The translations under genes and the position numbers were made by a program. From an uncultured Capnocytophaga sp. (GTDB lineage: Bacteria > Bacteroidota > Bacteroidia > Flavobacteriales > Flavobacteriaceae), in assembly GCF_938029845.1 (NCBI RefSeq), contig NZ_CALHGG010000140.1, forward strand, positions 1 through 30,551: a stretch of DNA of 30,551 nt, read 5' to 3'. The notes below the pieces were generated by a model. The model was not told the origin of the DNA and did no database searches. It was given only the letters and a program-made list of their open reading frames with translations. The first letter of the stretch is position 1, and the number at the start of each line of letters is the position of its first letter. Of this stretch, positions 8,319 through 16,931 are shown in pieces.

Positions 8319-8358
8319 GTTAGAGGCTATCCCAACGGGATAGCCTCTAACTTTTATC
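8319..8358. terminator. Bidirectional terminator between convergent units
   Basis: GTTAGAGGCTATCCC (8319-8333) and GGGATAGCCTCTAAC (8337-8351) form a perfect 15-bp stem with a 3-base AAC loop. TTTTATCT follows on the plus strand and A/T-rich sequence on the minus strand. It separates the PUR-domain gene from the convergent transporter gene and can serve both. Confidence 0.9.
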
Positions 8359-10211
8359 TAAAAGGGAAAGAGGATAGGTAGCACCAAGATCATTACAATT
8401 CCCATGAGTATTTGTAAGGGAAGCCCTACTTTCACATAATCCATAAAGGTATAGCGTCCTGCCGACATTACCAAGGCATTCGGCGGAGTAGAGAAGGGGG
8501 AGGCAAAGCACATACTAGCACCTACTGATACAGCAATAAGTAGAGGTAGTGGATTGATACCCATACCTATGGCAGCACTCATTGCAATAGGAGCAATAAG
8601 AATAGCGGTGGCTGTATTACTGATAAACATTGTAAGTAGTGAGGTAGTAAAGTAGATACTTGCCAAAAGAATATAAGGGCTATAACCACCTAACTTACCC
8701 ACAAGCATCTCGGAAACCCATGCAGAAGCTCCCGTCTTTTCCAAAGCTAAGGCCATAGGGAGCATGGCTGCAATAAGTACTACAGTCTCCCAGTTAATAG
8801 TCTTGTAGGCAGCCTCTACATTCGGGAGAGCCCCAGAGAACACCATAAGTAAGGAAGCCACCAAAACGGCTGTTACGGGCTGTATAGGAATAAAGTCAAA
8901 CATCATACTTACCACCATAAGTAGCATGATAATGGCTGCTATAGGTGCTTTATGGGTAAGAGTTACCTTGGAAGCCTCTTTGAGTGGTTGCCCTAGTACG
9001 ATCAAGTGTCTATGTTGGTCATTGAGCCTTGCTATGTCCTTCCAAGAGCCTTGTACCAAGAGAATATCCCCCGAATGGATTCGCTGATCTTTTAAGTTTT
9101 TAAGGATATAGGTCTCATTGCGCTGCATTCCCAAGATATTGAGAGAGAACTGCTCTCTGAACTTTGATTTCTTGATAGGTAGATTCACCAAACGAGAGGT
9201 AGAGGTGATTAGTACCTCAGCAATACCATGTTTTTGAGAGTTCATTAGCTCCTCTTGAGAGGTGAATTTGTCTTCTATGAGTCGTAGTGATTTTTCCCAA
9301 GCCATAGCTTCTATCTTACGAATATCCCCCTGTACAAAGAGGATATCTCCCTCATTGAGAATGGTACTAGCTTGAGCCAATTCACGATTGGGATTTTGAA
9401 AAATAGAACTGTTAAGGCTTGGTTTGCGGAGTATTTCGGTTACATTTACCTCATATTTTTCAGATATATGGCTTTCGAGTAAAGTTTTTCCTACAAAAGG
9501 GGCATTCTTTCCTATCATGACTAAGTGAATATCCTTAGAAAGCTGATATTCGTCCATGAGGTCTGAAAGGGATTTACCATCTTTTTTGTTTTCTTGATGG
9601 GGATCTGTCTTGTTTAGGAAACGTTTGCTTACAGGAATAAGGTACAGTAGTCCCACAGCAAGAGCTACCAGTCCCACAGGAGTGAAGGAGAAAAAGGTAA
9701 GAGAGGGGAAGCCATTCTTTATCAGTTCTCCGTTGATGATAAGGTTGGGGGGCGTTCCGATAAGGGTCATCATTCCTCCTAAGCTACTAGAAAAGGCCAG
9801 AGGCATGAGCAGCCGAGAGGAGTTGATGTTAGCGCTCATGGCCATACTCACCACGATAGGAAGCATCAGAGCAACAGTCCCTGTATTACTTACAAAAGCA
9901 CCTATGAAGGAGGTAGCCAAGACAACCAACACAAAGAGTTTCAGCTCACTCTTACCTGCGAGTTTCAGTAGTTTGTTACTAATCATTTTAGCCAAACCTG
10001 TTTGGAATATAGCTCCTCCCACAACAAAAAGACCTATCATCATCACTACCACTGAGTTAGAGAAACCCGATAGGGCTTCCTCTGGTGATAGAATGCCAAA
10101 GAGAACCAATAGAAGAAGGGAGGACAGTGCTACTAGGTCTGAACGAATCTTCCCCACCATAAAGAAAGCAGAGGCTATCACAAGGATAGCCAAGGTAATA
10201 TATATATTCAT
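8358..10211 (-). CDS. SLC13/DASS-family permease with two RCK_C domains
   Basis: This 617-residue inner-membrane transporter has two membrane halves (about 1-200 and 410-617) joined by a cytosolic insert with two RCK_C (TrkA_C-like) domains (about 215-310 and 320-395; DILFVQG and DILLVQG are their final strands). The halves carry the duplicated DASS signature, SNTGTVALMLPI with LIGTPPNLI and later SNTATAILIAPI with PFSTPPNALV. The likely substrates are sodium-coupled anions such as sulfate or dicarboxylates, and the RCK_C insert suggests ligand control. The gene follows glmM by 15 bases on the same strand. The substrate cannot be read from sequence. Confidence 0.9.
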   Translation of the reverse strand: MNIYITLAILVIASAFFMVGKIRSDLVALSSLLLLVLFGILSPEEALSGFSNSVVVMMIGLFVVGGAIFQTGLAKMISNKLLKLAGKSELKLFVLVVLATSFIGAFVSNTGTVALMLPIVVSMAMSANINSSRLLMPLAFSSSLGGMMTLIGTPPNLIINGELIKNGFPSLTFFSFTPVGLVALAVGLLYLIPVSKRFLNKTDPHQENKKDGKSLSDLMDEYQLSKDIHLVMIGKNAPFVGKTLLESHISEKYEVNVTEILRKPSLNSSIFQNPNRELAQASTILNEGDILFVQGDIRKIEAMAWEKSLRLIEDKFTSQEELMNSQKHGIAEVLITSTSRLVNLPIKKSKFREQFSLNILGMQRNETYILKNLKDQRIHSGDILLVQGSWKDIARLNDQHRHLIVLGQPLKEASKVTLTHKAPIAAIIMLLMVVSMMFDFIPIQPVTAVLVASLLMVFSGALPNVEAAYKTINWETVVLIAAMLPMALALEKTGASAWVSEMLVGKLGGYSPYILLASIYFTTSLLTMFISNTATAILIAPIAMSAAIGMGINPLPLLIAVSVGASMCFASPFSTPPNALVMSAGRYTFMDYVKVGLPLQILMGIVMILVLPILFPF

Positions 10212-10226
10212 AAGCAGAGGATTGGG

Positions 10227-11609
10227 TTAGATAAGTGCTTGCATCTCTTGGATAAAGCGCTGTGCTAGCTCATCGGCTTCTTTTTGGCTTTTCGCCTCAG
10301 TATAGATACGGATAATGGGTTCTGTATTGGATTTTCTTAGGTGTACCCAACTTTCTGAAAAATCTATTTTAAGCCCATCAATAGTGGTGGTCTGTTCATC
10401 AGCATATTTCTGTTCCATAGCCTTGAGGATTTGGTCAGGATTGATTTGCTCTGTCAGTTGTATCTTGTTCTTACTCATAAAGTAAGCAGGATAACTCTCT
10501 CTGAGTTGCTGTACACTGCCGCCTCTCTCTGCCAAAAGGGATAGGAATAAGGCAACGCCTACCAAAGCATCACGACCATAGTGCAATTCAGGGTAGATAA
10601 TACCTCCATTACCTTCTCCACCTATGATAGCTCCAACACGTTTCATCTCAGTAACCACATTCACCTCTCCTACAGCGGCAGCTGAGTAAGTTACTCCATG
10701 CTTTTGAGCAATATCGCGTAGGGTGCGAGAGGAGGAAAGATTGGAAACTACATTTCCTTTAGTCTTTCCTAATACATAATCGGCACAAGCTACCAAGGTA
10801 TATTCCTCGCCAAACATTTCTCCTTGATCAGTGATAAAGGCAAGTCTATCCACATCAGGATCTACCACAATACCAAAATCGGCTTTTTCATCTACGACTT
10901 TTTTGCAAATATCCCCCAAGTGTTCCTTTAGCGGTTCAGGGTTGTGTGGGAAGTGTCCGTTAGGCTCACAATAGAGTTTGATAACCTCTACGCCCAATCG
11001 TTCCAAGAGTCTTGGAATAGCAATGCCTCCTGTAGAATTAACAGCATCCACTACCACACGGAATTTTTTTTCTTGTATAGCCTTAGGAGTAACCAGTGGT
11101 AAGGCGAGTACCTGTTCTATATGAAGGTCTATATACCTGTCATCATGGGAGAGTTTGCCTAAGTGATCTACTGTGGCAAAGGAAAAATCATTCTCTTGTG
11201 CGATTCTAAGAATAGCCTTACCATCTTGGTCAGAGACAAATTCTCCTTTGTTATTGAGAAGTTTTAGAGCGTTCCATTCCTTAGGGTTATGGCTGGCAGT
11301 AAGGATAATGCCTCCGTCGGCCTTTTCCAAAGGAACAGCTACTTCCACGGTAGGAGTGGTACTAAGTCCTATATTAACTACATCAATTCCCAAGCCAATA
11401 AGAGTGTATTGCACTAAATTCTGAATCATCTCACCAGAGATACGTGCATCTCGCCCGATGACTACTTTGACGTATTCTTTGCCAGATTGTCCCTTGAGCC
11501 AAGACCCGTAAGCAGCTGCAAATTTAACAGCATCAATAGGAGTGAGGTTCTCATCAACCTTCCCGCCTATGGTACCACGAATACCTGAAATAGATTTGAT
11601 TAATGACAT
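10227..11609 (-). CDS. glmM: Phosphoglucosamine mutase
   Basis: This cytosolic alpha-D-phosphohexomutase converts glucosamine-6-phosphate to glucosamine-1-phosphate for UDP-GlcNAc and peptidoglycan. All four signatures are visible in the 460 residues: the catalytic phosphoserine S106 in LTASHNPKEWNALK, the metal-binding DPDVDRL (D250, D252, D254), the sugar-binding GGEGNGGIIYPELHYGRD, and the phosphate loop RKSNTEPIIRIYTE. The length and sequence are those usually called GlmM in this phylum, although a phosphomannomutase role cannot be excluded. It lies in a three-gene minus-strand operon, 6 bases after an unknown membrane protein and 15 bases before the transporter. Confidence 0.92.
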   Translation of the reverse strand: MSLIKSISGIRGTIGGKVDENLTPIDAVKFAAAYGSWLKGQSGKEYVKVVIGRDARISGEMIQNLVQYTLIGLGIDVVNIGLSTTPTVEVAVPLEKADGGIILTASHNPKEWNALKLLNNKGEFVSDQDGKAILRIAQENDFSFATVDHLGKLSHDDRYIDLHIEQVLALPLVTPKAIQEKKFRVVVDAVNSTGGIAIPRLLERLGVEVIKLYCEPNGHFPHNPEPLKEHLGDICKKVVDEKADFGIVVDPDVDRLAFITDQGEMFGEEYTLVACADYVLGKTKGNVVSNLSSSRTLRDIAQKHGVTYSAAAVGEVNVVTEMKRVGAIIGGEGNGGIIYPELHYGRDALVGVALFLSLLAERGGSVQQLRESYPAYFMSKNKIQLTEQINPDQILKAMEQKYADEQTTTIDGLKIDFSESWVHLRKSNTEPIIRIYTEAKSQKEADELAQRFIQEMQALI

Positions 11610-11615
11610 ATATCT

Positions 11616-12701
11616 TTAAATTTTATTTTTTTCATACTTGTAGTAAATAAAAGTGACCATCCCATAGAATATAAGAAAAATGGGATAAGTGAAAGCTATA
11701 AGAAAAACATATCCTTGATCGCTTGGACGGCCTAAAACCCAGTCAATAAAAGGGATTGCAGCAAAAAATCCTACATAGAAAAGCAGAGGGGCGAAGAATA
11801 CACCTAACCATAAGCCCCATTTGCTTTTTTTTCTGATAGTATAAAAGTGCAGCCCAGCGGCAACTAAAAAGAGAATAGCTCCAAAGCCTAAAGGGTTTAT
11901 TGTAAGGACGATACGACCAAACCAAGAAGGTTTAGGAGAAAATTGCCAATAGTAGTTACCATAGGTAATATCCTTGATCTTTCCCTTAAAAAGTTGGTCA
12001 CTTACTGTATATTCCTCTTTTTCCATAGAGGATTGCTCAAATTCTAATTCCTTAGGAAAGTGGATTTCAATCTCTATCTCAGGGAAAGTTTTCCAAAATT
12101 TGGAAGGATATAAGTTGTATTCAAACCGGTAAGGGGGAAGAAACCCATAATGGAAAGTAGTAGGGAAAGCACTATAGCTAACCTCTATCACATTCTCTCC
12201 TGTCTTAAGAGGTGCTGTAAAGTAGATAAGATCTGAGGGGATTACCTTTTCTTCTTCTTTTCCATCATAGGAAATATAGTACTTAGTATAAGTATTGTAT
12301 CGGGTAGGAGTACCATCAGAATATTGTAGGGTGTCAATGATTTCTTCTTTTCTCAGAAAAGGATAGTCCTGTTCTTGGTCAATAGAGTTTGAGGAGATAG
12401 CTTGTCCATTTACAAAAACTTGCTGGTCATTCAGATAGTTGGAAGCCATAAAGAGCAGCGGTATAGACTGTTCTTTAGGGGAGGAGATATGATATTTTGC
12501 TCTAAAGCGGATGATATAATCATTAAAGGAGTTCTTATCATCTTTGACGATTTCAGCAAGAATCTTCTCATGGGTTACGCTGCAATCATTGGTAAGAATA
12601 AGACAAGTATGAGAAGTCCCATCTGTATATGGTTTTGCCATATTGGCTTTACTTACCCAAGAGCAAGCAAACAATAACAACAAAAGAAGATGTTTGTTCA
12701 T
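11616..12701 (-). CDS. Secreted/membrane protein of unknown function upstream of glmM
   Basis: This 361-residue protein has a signal peptide (about 1-20, LLLLLLFACSWVSKA), a large extracytoplasmic beta-rich domain (about 21-270) and three hydrophobic segments at the C-terminus (about 265-288, 294-318 and 330-352) with a KYEKNKI tail. I do not recognise the family. The ATG at 12701 is chosen; a start at 12731 would fall inside the -7 promoter box. It is the first gene of the operon with glmM and the SLC13 transporter. The outer-domain plus membrane-bundle layout resembles envelope sensors or assembly proteins, but no function can be assigned. Confidence 0.8.
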   Translation of the reverse strand: MNKHLLLLLLFACSWVSKANMAKPYTDGTSHTCLILTNDCSVTHEKILAEIVKDDKNSFNDYIIRFRAKYHISSPKEQSIPLLFMASNYLNDQQVFVNGQAISSNSIDQEQDYPFLRKEEIIDTLQYSDGTPTRYNTYTKYYISYDGKEEEKVIPSDLIYFTAPLKTGENVIEVSYSAFPTTFHYGFLPPYRFEYNLYPSKFWKTFPEIEIEIHFPKELEFEQSSMEKEEYTVSDQLFKGKIKDITYGNYYWQFSPKPSWFGRIVLTINPLGFGAILFLVAAGLHFYTIRKKSKWGLWLGVFFAPLLFYVGFFAAIPFIDWVLGRPSDQGYVFLIAFTYPIFLIFYGMVTFIYYKYEKNKI

Positions 12702-12728
12702 TATAATGGAATATTTCTTATCAAGGGA

Positions 12729-12736
12729 CAAATATA
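12729..12736 (-). promoter_or_regulatory. -7 promoter box of the glmM operon
   Basis: On the minus strand the sequence reads TATATTTG, a full TAnnTTTG match, ending 27 bases before the ATG at 12701. No clear TTTG lies 17-23 bp upstream. The 160-base divergent region to the CopD-like gene holds both promoters. Confidence 0.55.
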
Positions 12737-12817
12737 CGAAAAAGATATAAATAATTGACTAATAATCAAGGAAGAATTTTTTTTGAGTAAAAGTTTCATT
12801 TGTCTTAAATTATTTCG

Positions 12818-12825
12818 TACATTTG
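12818..12825 (+). promoter_or_regulatory. -7 promoter box of the CopD-like/xerC/hpf operon
   Basis: TACATTTG matches TAnnTTTG and lies 36 bases before the ATG at 12862. A TTTG at 12799-12802 is the nearest -33 candidate, but its 15-bp spacing is shorter than usual. Confidence 0.55.
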
Positions 12826-12861
12826 CTCTTCTATTAAGAACAAATAGTAATAAGCTGTTAT

Positions 12862-13323
12862 ATGGACAAACATCATATACTACTCATCATTCACCTAATC
12901 AGTGCAACTGTTTGGGTAGGAGGGCATTTAGTCTTGCTCTTGGGCTTTTTGCCAAAGGCGCTTAAGCATAAGAATTTTGACTTTATTTCTCGTTTTGAGA
13001 AGACTTATGAGCCTATAGGAATGCCCTCATTGCTCCTTTTGGTCATTACAGGGATTCTGATGGCCTATGACCTGAATGCACCACTATCTTCTTGGTTTTC
13101 ATTTGCTACAGGAGTGGAGACGGTGGTATCACTGAAAATTATTGGGTTACTCACTACTATTTGCTTTGCCATCAGTGCTCAAACAAGAGTGCTTCCAAAG
13201 CTAGCTAAGGGGCAAATCCAGAAGCTCCCCGAAATGGCGGTACACATCCTATGTGTTACTCTGATTGCAGTAACCTTGCTAATTTTGGGCAGTACCATTC
13301 GCAATGGTGGTTTTTTATTCTAA
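12862..13323 (+). CDS. CopD-like four-helix membrane protein
   Basis: This 153-residue inner-membrane protein has four hydrophobic helices (about 5-27, 53-70, 88-105 and 125-148). The N-terminal helix carries the CopD-family pattern HLISATVWVGGHLVLLLGF, with histidines at the start and end of the helix as possible haem or copper ligands. Members of this group are annotated as copper-resistance CopD or as small b-type haem membrane proteins. The role here is uncertain. xerC starts 2 bases after its stop, so it leads an operon with xerC and hpf. Confidence 0.72.
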   Translation: MDKHHILLIIHLISATVWVGGHLVLLLGFLPKALKHKNFDFISRFEKTYEPIGMPSLLLLVITGILMAYDLNAPLSSWFSFATGVETVVSLKIIGLLTTICFAISAQTRVLPKLAKGQIQKLPEMAVHILCVTLIAVTLLILGSTIRNGGFLF

Positions 13324-13325
13324 TA

Positions 13326-14213
13326 ATGAAAATGGAGACATTCAAGAACTACCTATCTTTGGAGAAGAAGTATTCTCCCCATACAGTAATAGCCTACCTT
13401 ACGGATATGGAGGAGTTTACAGCCTACCTTCGAGAAAAAGATACAACCGTAGAACTCTCTCAAGTGAATTATCCCTTAATTCGATCGTGGATTATTCACT
13501 TAGTAGAAAGCGGTATTACCAATAGGTCTATCAATCGAAAAATAGCTTCTCTTAAGGCTTATTATGGTTTTTTGGTGCGCTCTTTGGTGATAAATAGCAG
13601 TCCCTTTTTGCAGCATATTCCACTTAAAACACAGAAAAAAATTTCTATTCCTTTCTCTCAAAAGGAGATAGAGATTGTACTTTCTGAAGCTCAAGAGGGA
13701 GAGGATTACCCGCAAGTGCGCAATAGGACAATTATAGAACTTTTCTATGCAACAGGAATGCGTAGGGCAGAGCTTATAGACTTGAAAATAAGTGATATAG
13801 ATTTCTCTCAAAAGACAATAAAGGTGCTGGGAAAGCGCGATAAGGAGCGTGTGATTCCCCTAATACCTTCGGTTTTGGAAAGTATTCAAAAGTATTTGGA
13901 TGTGCGTAAATCTATGGATACCAGTGAATTATATTTGTTTTTGACCGATAGTGGTAAAAAAATGTATCCAAAACTTGTATATAACATAATAAATTCGTAC
14001 TTTAGCAGTGCCACAACAAAGCAAAAGAAAAGCCCACACGTACTGAGACACTCCTTTGCAACACATCTTTTGGATAATGGGGCAGACCTTAATGCAGTTA
14101 AGGAACTCTTGGGGCATGCAGGACTGGCAGCTACACAAGTATATACTCATAGTAGTATAGCTGAGCTAAAAAATCAATACAAAAATGCGCATCCGAGGAT
14201 GACAAACAAATAG
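13326..14213 (+). CDS. xerC: XerC/XerD-type tyrosine recombinase
   Basis: This 295-residue site-specific recombinase is probably one of the pair that resolves chromosome dimers at dif. It has an N-terminal core-binding domain (about 1-95) and a catalytic domain with the full active site: R146 (ATGMRRAEL), K170, H238 and R241 (PHVLRHSFATHLL), H264 (LLGH) and nucleophile Y273 (QVYTHSSIAEL). The short chromosomal-type length argues against a mobile-element integrase. The ATG at 13326 follows the CopD-like gene by 2 bases; a longer reading from 13251 would overlap that gene. hpf follows after 24 bases. Assignment to XerC rather than XerD is a guess. Confidence 0.9.
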   Translation: MKMETFKNYLSLEKKYSPHTVIAYLTDMEEFTAYLREKDTTVELSQVNYPLIRSWIIHLVESGITNRSINRKIASLKAYYGFLVRSLVINSSPFLQHIPLKTQKKISIPFSQKEIEIVLSEAQEGEDYPQVRNRTIIELFYATGMRRAELIDLKISDIDFSQKTIKVLGKRDKERVIPLIPSVLESIQKYLDVRKSMDTSELYLFLTDSGKKMYPKLVYNIINSYFSSATTKQKKSPHVLRHSFATHLLDNGADLNAVKELLGHAGLAATQVYTHSSIAELKNQYKNAHPRMTNK

Positions 14214-14237
14214 TACTAATTTTAAATTTTTCAGATT

Positions 14238-14528
14238 ATGAAAGTAAATTTACACAATGTCGGTTTTACAGTAGATCAAAAATTGGTTGACTTCATTCAG
14301 AAAAAAATGGACAAATTAGACCTTTTCTATGATAAGGTTATTGATGCCGATGTCTATTTAAAGTTAGATAATACCACTGCCAAAGAAAATAAAATAGTGG
14401 AAATAAAAGTAAATGTACCAGGAGATAGCTTCGTGGTCAAAAAGCAATTTAAATCCTTTGAAGAAGGGGTAGATGCTTGCGAAAATCCTATTGAAAGATT
14501 CTTGAAAAAATATAAAGAAACACGTTAG
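14238..14528 (+). CDS. hpf: Ribosome hibernation-promoting factor, short form (HPF/RaiA)
   Basis: This 96-residue protein of the HPF/YfiA family binds the 30S decoding centre and stores inactive ribosomes in stationary phase. It shows the single N-terminal domain with beta-alpha-beta-beta-beta-alpha order: MKVNLHNVGFTVDQKLVDFIQ, VYLKLDN, and EIKVNVPGDSF followed by the helix EEGVDACENPIERFLKKYKE. The C-terminal dimerisation domain of the long form is absent. The neighbour upstream is xerC, a common pairing in Bacteroidota. No promoter is seen in the 24-base gap, so it is probably transcribed with xerC. A long hairpin lies 110 bases downstream. Confidence 0.92.
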   Translation: MKVNLHNVGFTVDQKLVDFIQKKMDKLDLFYDKVIDADVYLKLDNTTAKENKIVEIKVNVPGDSFVVKKQFKSFEEGVDACENPIERFLKKYKETR

Positions 14529-14636
14529 AATCTTTATGACAATAGAGAATAAAAGACTATTTCCGGAAGGATTTCAGGGGGATATCTGTACAGAAAAAAA
14601 TGTTACTCTGATACTTATCCTTTCTTAGAAAAGCGT

Positions 14637-14686
14637 GAGATAATGAATTTCATATAATACTTTTATTATGTGAGGTTCATTATCTC
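14637..14686 (+). other. Long imperfect inverted repeat (hairpin) after hpf
   Basis: GAGATAATGAA (14637-14647) pairs with TTCATTATCTC (14676-14686). Inside it, CATATAAT (14651-14658) pairs with ATTATGTG (14665-14672) with one G-U. Together they make a 19-bp stem broken by one small internal loop (TTT opposite AGG). It is not followed by a T-run, so it is not a classic terminator. It may be an mRNA 3'-end stabiliser, a small RNA or a remnant of a small inverted-repeat element. Confidence 0.55.
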
Positions 14687-14710
14687 TCTATAATCTTAGA
14701 ATATTTATTT

Positions 14711-15385
14711 ATGAAAAGAATAGTCATTTTATTAGCACTTATTACTTCTTTAGCGTATGGGCAAGAACAAAATTTCTTGGAAAAGCCCTATTATAGAACC
14801 CAAGTAAATGCAGATACTTTGGTGGTTCCAGACAAAATCTATTTGCAGATTGCACTTTCTGAAAAAGATTCTAGAGAGAAAAAATCTACAGAAGAACTCT
14901 ATAACAAAATGATTCAGTCTTTGCAGGTAGCAAAGATAGATATACAAAAGCAACTTTTTGTATATGGAATGTCTAGTACTTACGACAAAAAAATCTTCAA
15001 AACCAATATCAATAAGGCTGAAAATTATGAACTATTAGTCCCTGATGCGGCTACTGCTCTTAATGTAATAGCTCTTTTGGAGAAAAATGGTATATCCAAT
15101 GTACGGGTGAATCGTAAGGAATATTCTCAATCAGATAGAGTCTTACAACTACTTAGAGAAAAAGCCTTAAAAAAAGCCAAGTATGAGGCTGAAAGCCTTA
15201 TGAAAGTAGTAGGGCAGGGAATAGGAAAAGTACTTAGTATTCAGGAGTACAATCATACCTATCTCAAGGGAAGTGCTATGTATATGAAAGCAGCAGAATT
15301 GGATGTGACGGAGAGGAGCTATACTCCCGATTTCTCACCTATACAACTACAAATGGAATTTTCAGTGGTATTTGAAATTAAATAA
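14711..15385 (+). CDS. SIMPL-domain (DUF541) secreted protein
   Basis: This 224-residue protein has a signal peptide (about 1-17, MKRIVILLALITSLAYG) and an exported SIMPL domain. The domain is visible as the segment VVPDKIYLQIALSEKDSREKKS, a central ENYELLVPDAATALNVIALLEKNGI unit with strand and helix, the REKALKKAKYEAESLMKVVGQGIGKVLSI helix, and the terminal strand QLQMEFSVVFEIK. SIMPL proteins are periplasmic or surface-associated, with poorly understood and probably stress-related roles. pncA starts 13 bases after its stop, so the two may be co-transcribed. Its upstream flank contains the long hairpin and no TAnnTTTG box. Confidence 0.85.
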   Translation: MKRIVILLALITSLAYGQEQNFLEKPYYRTQVNADTLVVPDKIYLQIALSEKDSREKKSTEELYNKMIQSLQVAKIDIQKQLFVYGMSSTYDKKIFKTNINKAENYELLVPDAATALNVIALLEKNGISNVRVNRKEYSQSDRVLQLLREKALKKAKYEAESLMKVVGQGIGKVLSIQEYNHTYLKGSAMYMKAAELDVTERSYTPDFSPIQLQMEFSVVFEIK

Positions 15386-15398
15386 AATTCATAATGTT

Positions 15399-15995
15399 AT
15401 GAATAGAGTACTTATACTTATCGATATTCAAAATGATTTTATTACAGGAGAGCTTCCTGTTCCTGATGGAAGAGCAATTATAGATCCTGTGAATCAACTT
15501 ATTCCTCAGTTTGGTCATGTGATAGCTACCCAAGACTGGCACCCTGTGAATCATTTTAGCTTTTTTACACTTCATGATGGCAAGAAAGCTTTTGAGTCTA
15601 TTACCAAGGATGATTACCAGCAGACTCTTTGGCCTCCTCATTGCATACAAGGCAGTGAAGGGGCGAATTTCTTTCCAGAACTGCATACTGGGGCTATTGA
15701 TGCTATCTTTCGTAAGGGAACAAACCCTGATATAGATAGTTATAGTGCTTTTTTTGATAATCAAAAGCTCAAAGAAACGGGACTTGATGGTTATTTGAAA
15801 GGGCTACACTTGGATGAACTTCATTTTGTAGGATTGGCAGCCGATTATTGTGTGTACTTCTCTATGATCGATGCACTTAACTTAGGTTATAAGGTGTTTC
15901 TACATGAACATTGCACTCGTGCCATAAGCAAAGAACAGTTTGAAAACCAGAAAAAAGAACTACTTGCTTATCCTAACTTCACCCTATTACCATAG
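15399..15995 (+). CDS. pncA: Nicotinamidase
   Basis: This 198-residue cysteine amidohydrolase converts nicotinamide to nicotinate for NAD salvage. The catalytic triad is visible as D9 (LIDIQNDF), K106 (FRKGTNPD) and C151 (AADYCVYF). Metal ligands are D46 and H48 in TQDWHP and H81 in WPPHCIQG. The ATG at 15399 gives MNRVLILIDIQNDF, the usual N-terminus; an upstream ATG at 15372 would overlap the SIMPL gene and is rejected. The glycosyltransferase gene begins 2 bases after the stop with TTG. Confidence 0.94.
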   Translation: MNRVLILIDIQNDFITGELPVPDGRAIIDPVNQLIPQFGHVIATQDWHPVNHFSFFTLHDGKKAFESITKDDYQQTLWPPHCIQGSEGANFFPELHTGAIDAIFRKGTNPDIDSYSAFFDNQKLKETGLDGYLKGLHLDELHFVGLAADYCVYFSMIDALNLGYKVFLHEHCTRAISKEQFENQKKELLAYPNFTLLP

Positions 15996-15997
15996 TT

Positions 15998-16855
15998 TTG
16001 AAAGAACAATCTATACAATTTGGGATTATTATCCCTGCTCATAATGAGGGAGACATTCTATCACAGACTTTGGATAGTCTCCTCTCACAAACAGTTCCTG
16101 CTCATACTATTGTAGTGATAGATGATAATTCTACCGATAATACAGCTGAGGTATTGTCCAATTATTGCAGGCGCTTTCCTCAAATTAGAACGCTTTACCG
16201 AAGCTCCTCTGTCCAACGCCTCCCTGGAGGAAAGATAGTACAGGCTTTCAATGCAGGTTTGCCTCTCTTGGGTGAGGTGGATGTTATCTGCAAGTATGAT
16301 GCTGACCTTATCTTTCCCCCAAACTATTTGGCCACCTTACAAACTTACTACCTCCAAAATCCACAATTGGGCATGTGTGGTGGCGTTTGTAGTATAGAGA
16401 AGGATGGGAAATGGATCAAGGAAAACCTCACAAATAAGAACCACTTGCGTGGAGCACTTAAGAGTTACCGTAAGGAGTGTTTTGAGGCTATTGGAGGACT
16501 TAAAGAGGCTATGGGCTGGGATACAGTAGATGAGTTATTAGCGCAATATCATGGTTGGGAATTGCTTGTTATTGAGGATTTGGAGGTAAAACACCTGCGT
16601 CCTACAGCAAGTGGTTATAATCCACAGGCGCAATATATGCAAGGAGGTATGTTCTACCGCCTGCGTTATGGAGGATTACTTTCTCTTCTGGCAAGTGCCA
16701 AATTAGCTTACAAAAAACGAAGTTTTCGTTTGTTTTGGGATTACATGAAAGGATATTTCATAGCCAAGAAGCAGAAACAATCGTTCTTGGTAAGTCCTGA
16801 AGAGGGTAAGTGGATACGTGCTTACCGTTGGCGACATATCAAGCGAAAATTCTGA
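15998..16855 (+). CDS. Family 2 glycosyltransferase (TTG start)
   Basis: This 285-residue GT-A glycosyltransferase has the GT2 nucleotide-sugar fold: FGIIIPAHNEGD at the N-terminus, VIDDNSTDNT, and the metal-binding DXD in KYDADLIF. A GGVCSIEKDGKW strand and an acceptor region with EDLEVKHLRP follow. There are no clear membrane helices at the end, only a basic tail (RWRHIKRKF). Only TTG at 15998 gives a complete N-terminus, because no ATG occurs before the NTP-binding strand. The 2-base gap to pncA suggests translational coupling. The sugar and acceptor are unknown; a role in surface glycan synthesis is an inference. Confidence 0.88.
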   Translation: MKEQSIQFGIIIPAHNEGDILSQTLDSLLSQTVPAHTIVVIDDNSTDNTAEVLSNYCRRFPQIRTLYRSSSVQRLPGGKIVQAFNAGLPLLGEVDVICKYDADLIFPPNYLATLQTYYLQNPQLGMCGGVCSIEKDGKWIKENLTNKNHLRGALKSYRKECFEAIGGLKEAMGWDTVDELLAQYHGWELLVIEDLEVKHLRPTASGYNPQAQYMQGGMFYRLRYGGLLSLLASAKLAYKKRSFRLFWDYMKGYFIAKKQKQSFLVSPEEGKWIRAYRWRHIKRKF

Positions 16856-16873
16856 CAATTGTTGATAAGAAAA

Positions 16874-16905
16874 TTTGTTGCATAGTATTTTTTTTCTTAC
16901 TTTTG
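16874..16905 (+). promoter_or_regulatory. Promoter of dapB
   Basis: TTTG at 16874-16877 and TACTTTTG at 16898-16905 are separated by exactly 20 bp, a full match to the Bacteroidota promoter layout. The ATG of dapB follows 26 bases later. Confidence 0.85.
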
Positions 16906-16931
16906 CGGGGTATTAAAAGGAACGCTCAAAG

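Noticed and set aside
9610..10230. 206-residue plus-strand open frame
   Set aside because: It is antisense to the SLC13 permease and rich in residues expected from reversed membrane-helix codons; no start signal is seen.
14536..14628. 30-codon open frame between hpf and the SIMPL gene
   Set aside because: It is too short to distinguish from chance, with no recognisable sequence and no promoter.
14529..14710. Possible tRNA genes downstream of hpf
   Set aside because: I looked for cloverleaf features and the GGTTCRA-type T-loop and found none; only the long hairpin is present.
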